The notes beneath the pieces were generated by a model. That model saw only the letters and a program-made list of their open reading frames with translations, was not told the DNA's origin and ran no database searches. A program made the translations under genes and the position numbers. This document shows, piece by piece, positions 6,657-11,634 of a stretch of DNA of 11,634 bases (position 1 is the stretch's first letter; each line of letters starts with the position of its first letter). This DNA comes from DATBFG01 sp036558645 (GTDB lineage: Bacteria; Acidobacteriota; Terriglobia; Terriglobales; Acidobacteriaceae). Location of the stretch: positions 1 through 11,634 of the forward strand of contig DATBFG010000119.1 of NCBI GenBank assembly GCA_036558645.1. The letters run 5' to 3'.

Positions 6657-7468
6657 AGATCGTAAAATGATCTTGCAAATCGTTTTAGTCCGCGATCACG
6701 GGCAACGACGTCGAGGTGAATGGATGTCCAGTCGGCCAATAAGATGCGCTCGCTTCCTTCGCCATTGTAGGTCTTGATATAGCCTCGACACTCTTCGCAG
6801 TAGTCGATCCGCAGGCCTGATTGTCCTTCAACTGCTAGCACGGCGAGCTTGTGATTATCTATATTTTCACAGAATGGGCATGCAGTCCTCCGATATCGCC
6901 ACCGAGTTTCGCAACGGCCGCAAGATAGCATACGTAAACGTCCAGGCTCGGTGCCAGCCAGCTGCGCCATTGCTGGCGATGCACCGCAAGTCGGACAGTA
7001 GTTGCGAAGCCATCGCTCCTCATCTCGCCAGCAATTGAACGCGCCCACAACCGGATGCAGATAACGAGCCAGCACGCTCCAACCTAAGTATTGAAGGAGT
7101 GCTTGGGGCTCTGACACAGTGATCCCCTTATCGAGCAACCGATGAAGTGCATGCCGTGGGGCATCCGGTGTACTTAGCAACTCCGAGTGAAAAGCCCGGC
7201 ATTCTTCCGCTAAGCTTCCCGGCAAGGCTCTCAAAGATAGACCCTGAGCCAGCGCGACTAAGCTAGCCCCGACACTCTCCAGGTCCACCGTTATCGCCGA
7301 GCTGTGGAGAAGCGGCACCCCTGAATGAAAATCGTCCGTGTATTCATTCCAGCTTGGAATGTCGGCACGAACGATCACAACCTCGGCCATGACGGAGTCG
7401 ACTGCAGCGCGAAGATCCGCTAAGGGCTGAAGATAAGGATGTGTGGCGAGCCAGCGATCTCGAGTCAC
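6653..7468 (-). CDS. fdhE: Formate dehydrogenase accessory protein FdhE
   Basis: A 271-residue cytoplasmic protein needed to mature respiratory formate dehydrogenase; in E. coli, FdhE is a rubredoxin-like iron protein that contacts the catalytic subunit. The family signature is clear: four CxxC pairs, C158/C161 (YCPTCGASP), C183/C186 (LSCGRCETRW), C197/C200 (ACPFCEN) and C224/C227 (YCEECRGYIKTY), forming two rubredoxin-like knuckle sites. The N-terminal 150 residues are the variable helical part. It is somewhat shorter than E. coli FdhE (about 309). The start is GTG (7468-7466), four bases after the stop of the upstream subunit, with only a weak ribosome site, so translation is probably coupled. 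It is the last gene of the operon, and a large palindrome follows its stop directly. Confidence 0.93.
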   Translation of the reverse strand: MTRDRWLATHPYLQPLADLRAAVDSVMAEVVIVRADIPSWNEYTDDFHSGVPLLHSSAITVDLESVGASLVALAQGLSLRALPGSLAEECRAFHSELLSTPDAPRHALHRLLDKGITVSEPQALLQYLGWSVLARYLHPVVGAFNCWRDEERWLRNYCPTCGASPAMAQLAGTEPGRLRMLSCGRCETRWRYRRTACPFCENIDNHKLAVLAVEGQSGLRIDYCEECRGYIKTYNGEGSERILLADWTSIHLDVVARDRGLKRFARSFYDL

Positions 7469-7472
7469 GGGA

Positions 7473-9656
7473 TCACTTGCCTTCAGTCACCATCGGTTTT
7501 GGAAGGAGCGGCATAAGCCTCGCACACCATCCGAAGAGAAAGATAGTCGCGGCTATTAGTCCAATCGAGATGCCCCACTCAAAAATCGATGGAGAGTAAG
7601 CCTCAGGAGCAGCCTGTGGCATGGCTCCTTTCAAGGCCATGGCGAACAGGACCACGTTCATGCGATTGAAGACCACGCCAAGTGCGGTGAGAAGCGCGCC
7701 CCAGAAGAGGATGCCAGGACGGGTCCGTAATTGCGTGGTGGCAAGCAAGAGCAATGGAACAATGCCTCCTCCCAGGATCTCAATGGCAAAAAGTAGACCC
7801 ACCCTTCCAGAGAATGCGCTCGAAAGCTGTCCCCGAACCACCATGTCACCAATTCGAAATCCCAAATACCCCAACAATGCCCAGAAGGTGATCTTTCCCA
7901 TCGCGGAGAGCTGTTCTGTTTGCAGCCGCCTGTTCCATGCCTTTGCGATCCACATTTCAACCAGAATCACAACTGCGGTTCCGGCTGCAATCGAGGAGAT
8001 GAAGAAGGAGACGGGCATGACTGGAGACCACCATTGCGGAGCGAGCTTGTCTGGCATTAGCAAGAACAATGATCCCAGCGAACTCTGGTGCATCGTGGAC
8101 AGTGTTACGGCGGCAATCGCCAGCATGATCGGCTCAGCCTTTTGGCCTCTCGCGCGGAAGGACCATGCAAGGAACGAGAAGAGGACGGCAGCAGCCGCGG
8201 CGTAAACCAAGTTACGCGAGAGCAGGTAAACAAACAGGGTCACTGCGAATGCAACGTATGCGCCCGACCAGCGCTTCCACGTCTCCATCGCTTTTTGCAG
8301 ACCCCAACGTTCGAATGGGATGGGAAGGAATTCGAGTAGCAGAATCGTCACGTAGAGTCCGACGCACCACGACACTTCAAACATCGCGGACTGGGCGGGT
8401 GCCCGCAAACCAAGCTGATAGAAATTCCATGGCAAACCGAGGTCTGCAACGAGCGTGACCGTCACAAAGGAATAACTCAATAGTCCCATCAGCACGGCCG
8501 AACGGCCGAATGAATACAGGTCCTTTCGCTGAAAAACGTAGATCAGGCCCGCCGTTGCAAACGCTCCGGCTGCCACTGCGATCCACACGAGATCAAAAAG
8601 AATCCATAGTCCCCAGGCGTAAGTGTTGGATAAGTGTGTGCTCCCTCCTAAGCCCAGAGCGAACCTTGCCAGAAGCGAGATTGCGCCAAAAGCCATCAGC
8701 ACGAGAAGCATCTTGTTCAAGGGAGTCATGAGCTTGTAAGAAATAGATTCGAACTCGACATGCGATTGGCTCTCTGCCGCCGCCGCCCCAGCCATCGCTA
8801 AGCGCCGCCGCTTCAAGAATGCGTAGATGCCGCCCAACATAGCGCCAACAGCTAACACGGCCGGAGGTACAGCGTGTAAGGCAAATCCGGAAAGTCCTGG
8901 GTATGACTTCGTTCCCACATCAGGAAAGCCTAACTTCTCGAAAGGTACAGAGGACAGGTAGAGCACGCTCGTACCGCCCGCCTCCTTCTCTCCGTAAATA
9001 TGATCAACGTACCTGTCGGGCCTATTTGCAATCCGATTGCGAGCTTCCTGAAGTAAGTCATCGCGCGTTCCGAATTTCAGTGCGTCCGCAGGGCACGCCT
9101 TAACGCAGGCGGGAACGACAATGTTGTCCCGGTAAAGATTGCCTTCCTCGGAAGTGAGCGTTTGTCCGTTACGCGCTATTGGGAGCGGCTGATCATGACG
9201 GTCGGCACAGTGGGTACACTTTTGAATCTTTGGCGCTAGAGAATCCCATTCAGCCGTGGGGACGCCCCATGGACAGGCCCAGATGCAGTAACGGCAGCCG
9301 ATGCATTGATTAGGATCATAACTAACCGGTCCGTCTGATTGCCTTTCCAAAGCAGTTGTCGGGCATGCTGAGGCACATGCCGGCTCAAGGCAGTGCAGGC
9401 AACGCCGCATGGTAAAGAGATAGTTCAACCCTCCAGGCGCCTTATCATCAGGCAACTCGTGAAACGTAATTAACGTCAGGGTCTTTGCGCTGAGAGTGGC
9501 AGGGTTTTGGAGACCCATGTGCCATTGCAGCTCGGTTTCTTCTCCGTCGCGGTCATTCCATTGTTTGCAGGCCACCTGGCATGCTCGGCAACCAATGCAT
9601 TTAGTAATGTCAATCAGAGTCGACTTGATGGGGGTAGCCGTTGTCTGCTCCGTCAT
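7473..9656 (-). CDS. Fused formate dehydrogenase iron-sulfur subunit and NrfD/HybB-type membrane anchor
   Basis: A 727-residue fusion of two normally separate subunits. Residues 1-235 are an FdoH/FdnH-like ferredoxin domain with 16 cysteines for four [4Fe-4S] clusters: C20/23/26/30, C86/89/94/98, C118/121/124/128 and C147/150/184/188. A single helix at about 258-281 matches the C-terminal anchor helix of FdoH. After a linker (about 283-308), residues about 310-720 are a polytopic NrfD/HybB-type protein with about ten hydrophobic segments, which in this family binds quinone and carries no haem. It should take electrons from the catalytic subunit and reduce menaquinone or ubiquinone, replacing cytochrome b FdoI. 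ATG 9656 overlaps the upstream stop (ATGA) and has AAGGA seven bases upstream. There is no Tat signal, as expected: the complex would be exported with the catalytic subunit. Confidence 0.92.
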   Translation of the reverse strand: MTEQTTATPIKSTLIDITKCIGCRACQVACKQWNDRDGEETELQWHMGLQNPATLSAKTLTLITFHELPDDKAPGGLNYLFTMRRCLHCLEPACASACPTTALERQSDGPVSYDPNQCIGCRYCIWACPWGVPTAEWDSLAPKIQKCTHCADRHDQPLPIARNGQTLTSEEGNLYRDNIVVPACVKACPADALKFGTRDDLLQEARNRIANRPDRYVDHIYGEKEAGGTSVLYLSSVPFEKLGFPDVGTKSYPGLSGFALHAVPPAVLAVGAMLGGIYAFLKRRRLAMAGAAAAESQSHVEFESISYKLMTPLNKMLLVLMAFGAISLLARFALGLGGSTHLSNTYAWGLWILFDLVWIAVAAGAFATAGLIYVFQRKDLYSFGRSAVLMGLLSYSFVTVTLVADLGLPWNFYQLGLRAPAQSAMFEVSWCVGLYVTILLLEFLPIPFERWGLQKAMETWKRWSGAYVAFAVTLFVYLLSRNLVYAAAAAVLFSFLAWSFRARGQKAEPIMLAIAAVTLSTMHQSSLGSLFLLMPDKLAPQWWSPVMPVSFFISSIAAGTAVVILVEMWIAKAWNRRLQTEQLSAMGKITFWALLGYLGFRIGDMVVRGQLSSAFSGRVGLLFAIEILGGGIVPLLLLATTQLRTRPGILFWGALLTALGVVFNRMNVVLFAMALKGAMPQAAPEAYSPSIFEWGISIGLIAATIFLFGWCARLMPLLPKPMVTEGK

Positions 9657-11634
9657 GATCTTGTCCTTCGCGACCGATACCCCGCCGCAACTGCGTCATG
9701 TGCCTTAGTAACATTCACCAGACAAGCTTTCGTCTCCTGCGTGCCCGCGCCGGGATCGACGGCATCAATCGTCAGATGGTTCACACTGGGGCCGGTCGAG
9801 AGTCCCCTGAATCCCCAGTTGTATGGCATCCAGACGATGATGATTTCGCTTCCATTGATTTTGAGCGTCTGCATCCTCGGTGTGACAACCGCACGCACAA
9901 CAACTTCTCCCCTGGCCGAGGATACTTTTACCAAGTCTCCAGTCTTCACGGTCAACTTGCGCGCCAGTGCATCGGGCATCTCCAGCATCGGTTCGGGAAC
10001 CAGTTCGTTCAGCCAAGGAATGTTTCTTGTTGTCGAACCGCCACACCAATGCTCGGCCACGGTCGAAGTCATCAGCACGTAAGGAAACTCCTGAACTGTG
10101 CCAATCGGCTGGTGACTCTTGACGCGGGGATATTTCAACGTAGGGTTGGATCCCACTTGCGGATGCAGTACATTCTCGACGGGGCTTTCCACTGGCTCAT
10201 ACATCTCCGGCAGCGGACCGTCCTTCGGTACATAGGCCACATCGCGCGGATAACCCGGATGCTTCTCATCTGGGTCGGAGTAGACAGCCGCAAAGAGGCG
10301 CCCGACGCCCTCGGCGCCTAGGTGGAAGGCCCGCTGACCATTCGGCGTAGAGGGACCGTCGGTCGGGACAGGAACATCCGGTACGTCATATCCCGCCCAT
10401 CGTTTGGCTTTCTCGTCCCACCAGATAATGGGCAATGAGCCAGGATATGGTTTGCCGTGCCGATCGCAGGACGCTCGGTTGTAGAGGATGCGCATGTTAT
10501 TGGGCCAAGTCCAGCCGAAGCCCGGATAGAGGCCGAGACCACCTGGATCCGTTTGCGAGTCGCGACGCTTCGATAGATTTTGGTTGTTGGCAAAGACACC
10601 CGCGTAAATCCATGCGCCGGACGACGTCGAGCCGTCGGATCGAAGATCACTTACCTTGCGGACGAGATCGCCCGCCTTTAGGCCAGTCTCGGGGTTGTCG
10701 CGTAGGGCGTACCCGTTGATCTCGCGCAAAACGTCCTCTGCCGTGGTGTAAGTCCAGAAGGCTTTTTGGATGATCTCGTCCCTTGGTTCCTTCGAATCTT
10801 TGACCAGATCGCGAACCTTGCGGAAGATGAGGTCCACGATCGCGCCGTCTGGCTTGGCTTGCCCCGGAGGCTCGACGGCAGCGTTGCGCCATTGCACCAT
10901 ACCTCCAGAGTTGCTGATGGTGCCGTTCTTTTCCATGAAAAATGCAGCAGGTAGCAGGAACACCTCGGTAGAGATCGACTTCGGGTCGACGCCGGGCCGC
11001 CGCCAGAACGCCGCGGTCTCGGTCTCCCAGATCTCTTGGACCACGAGCGTCTCGAGATTCGCCATCGCGTCGAATGTCAGCTTGAGGTTCGGTACGGTGA
11101 CGGCGGGATTCTGCCCGACGATCCAAAGCAGCTTGAGCTTCCCCGCGAGAGCATCCTCGAACATCGGAAGGGTGCCGTAATCCTTGGACGCATTCCGCTT
11201 CGGCAGCCACCCATAGGCGTAATCGTTCTCGGCGGTGGCCGCGTCACCGAAGAACGCCTTGAGCGTGTTGACGAGATACCGGCTGTCGGCGATCCCGTTC
11301 TTGCGCACGTAGTCGTAAATGGTCGGCTCGGCGTTCGATGGAGAGTTGAGATAGCCCGGCATGTAGTTGTAGAGCACCGCCATGTCGCACGCGCCCTGCA
11401 CGTTTGGCTCGCCGCGCAGCGCGTTGACGCCGCCGCCGGGTTTGCCGATGTTGCCGAGAAGCAGTTGAAGGATCGTGAACGATCGAATTCCCTGCACACC
11501 GGTCGTGTGCTGGGTCATGCCCAGGGCGTAGAGGATCGAGCCCGGTCGGTTCTTGGCCATCGTCTCGGCGATCAGCTTGATCTGATCGGCCGGGACGCCG
11601 GTGATCTGTTCGCCCATTTCCAGCGTGTAGCGGG
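9653..11634 (-). CDS. fdoG: Formate dehydrogenase catalytic (alpha) subunit, C-terminal two-thirds
   Basis: The frame is open to the window edge (RYTLE precedes the first Met at 11617), so the start lies outside; about 659 residues are seen and the family is about 1000 long. It is a molybdopterin oxidoreductase of the FdnG/FdoG type: SILYALGMTQHTTGVQGIR, LLLGNIGKPGGGVNALRG and PNVQGACDMAVLYN match the family's central domain. From about 510 (counted from the Met) comes the molybdopterin-dinucleotide-binding barrel (LMTSTVAEHWCGG, MPDALARKLTVKTGDLVKVSS, then VWMPYNWGFRGLSTG). It oxidises formate at a Mo- or W-bis-MGD centre. The catalytic Sec or Cys, the N-terminal [4Fe-4S] site and any Tat signal are in the missing part. 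First visible gene of the operon; overlaps the next gene by four bases. Confidence 0.93.
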   Translation of the reverse strand, partial: RYTLEMGEQITGVPADQIKLIAETMAKNRPGSILYALGMTQHTTGVQGIRSFTILQLLLGNIGKPGGGVNALRGEPNVQGACDMAVLYNYMPGYLNSPSNAEPTIYDYVRKNGIADSRYLVNTLKAFFGDAATAENDYAYGWLPKRNASKDYGTLPMFEDALAGKLKLLWIVGQNPAVTVPNLKLTFDAMANLETLVVQEIWETETAAFWRRPGVDPKSISTEVFLLPAAFFMEKNGTISNSGGMVQWRNAAVEPPGQAKPDGAIVDLIFRKVRDLVKDSKEPRDEIIQKAFWTYTTAEDVLREINGYALRDNPETGLKAGDLVRKVSDLRSDGSTSSGAWIYAGVFANNQNLSKRRDSQTDPGGLGLYPGFGWTWPNNMRILYNRASCDRHGKPYPGSLPIIWWDEKAKRWAGYDVPDVPVPTDGPSTPNGQRAFHLGAEGVGRLFAAVYSDPDEKHPGYPRDVAYVPKDGPLPEMYEPVESPVENVLHPQVGSNPTLKYPRVKSHQPIGTVQEFPYVLMTSTVAEHWCGGSTTRNIPWLNELVPEPMLEMPDALARKLTVKTGDLVKVSSARGEVVVRAVVTPRMQTLKINGSEIIIVWMPYNWGFRGLSTGPSVNHLTIDAVDPGAGTQETKACLVNVTKAHDAVAAGYRSRRTRS

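Noticed and set aside
7621..8205. Plus-strand open frame of 194 codons inside the fused formate dehydrogenase subunit
   Set aside because: Antisense to ten-helix membrane-protein coding sequence; the product is basic, low in structure and matches nothing recognisable.
9507..10321. Overlapping plus-strand open frames of 191 and 207 codons across the end of the catalytic subunit gene
   Set aside because: They are shadows of a clearly conserved molybdopterin-binding domain on the other strand.

Overview
The window looks like part of an Acidobacteriota genome, probably of the Terriglobia/Koribacter kind. This is inferred from the mixture of genes: a secreted GloVer-type (Gloeobacter/Verrucomicrobium) tandem-repeat protein, a small secreted carboxypeptidase-regulatory-like protein, a DUF3592-like membrane protein, a secreted bicupin and a DUF4062-TPR protein. 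No rRNA, complete tRNA or core housekeeping gene is present to prove it.

Left part (1-5660): six separate genes, five on + and one on -. In order they are a secreted bicupin (36-902, +), a DUF4062-TPR protein (1157-2827, -), a DUF3592-like membrane protein (2972-3412, +), a two-helix orphan membrane protein (3499-3774, +), a seven-repeat GloVer protein (3944-5110, +) and a small secreted beta-sandwich protein (5226-5594, +). They do not form a pathway. Every one is followed, 0 to about 40 bases after its stop codon and in the same orientation relative to the gene, by a related degenerate sequence of about 25-50 bases (core AAATCCCGATTACACTCAT). A seventh copy without a gene lies at 6050-6074. 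This gene-tail repeat family is the most unusual signal in the window.

Middle part (5595-6650): about 0.8 kb with no convincing gene, then a doubtful 77-codon ORF. It holds a 62-base 3' fragment of a tRNA-Ser(GCT) gene (5856-5917, -) that stops exactly in the anticodon loop, as expected for an integrase attachment site. Paired GGACAC repeats lie on both sides. The orientation places any integrated element to the right, so it could contain the formate dehydrogenase operon. At 6610-6656 a perfect 26-bp palindrome lies inside a cluster of six GTGA/TCAC tetramers and abuts the fdhE stop codon.

Right part (6653-11634, -): a respiratory formate dehydrogenase operon. It runs from the catalytic molybdopterin subunit (incomplete; its first part is outside the window), through a natural fusion of the four-cluster iron-sulfur subunit with an NrfD/HybB-type membrane quinone reductase, to fdhE, the maturation factor. 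The first two genes overlap by ATGA and the last two are 4 bases apart, so they are translationally coupled. Together they should oxidise formate and pass electrons through [4Fe-4S] clusters to membrane quinone, using a haem-free anchor in place of the cytochrome b subunit of E. coli FdnI/FdoI. The promoter of this operon is outside the window.
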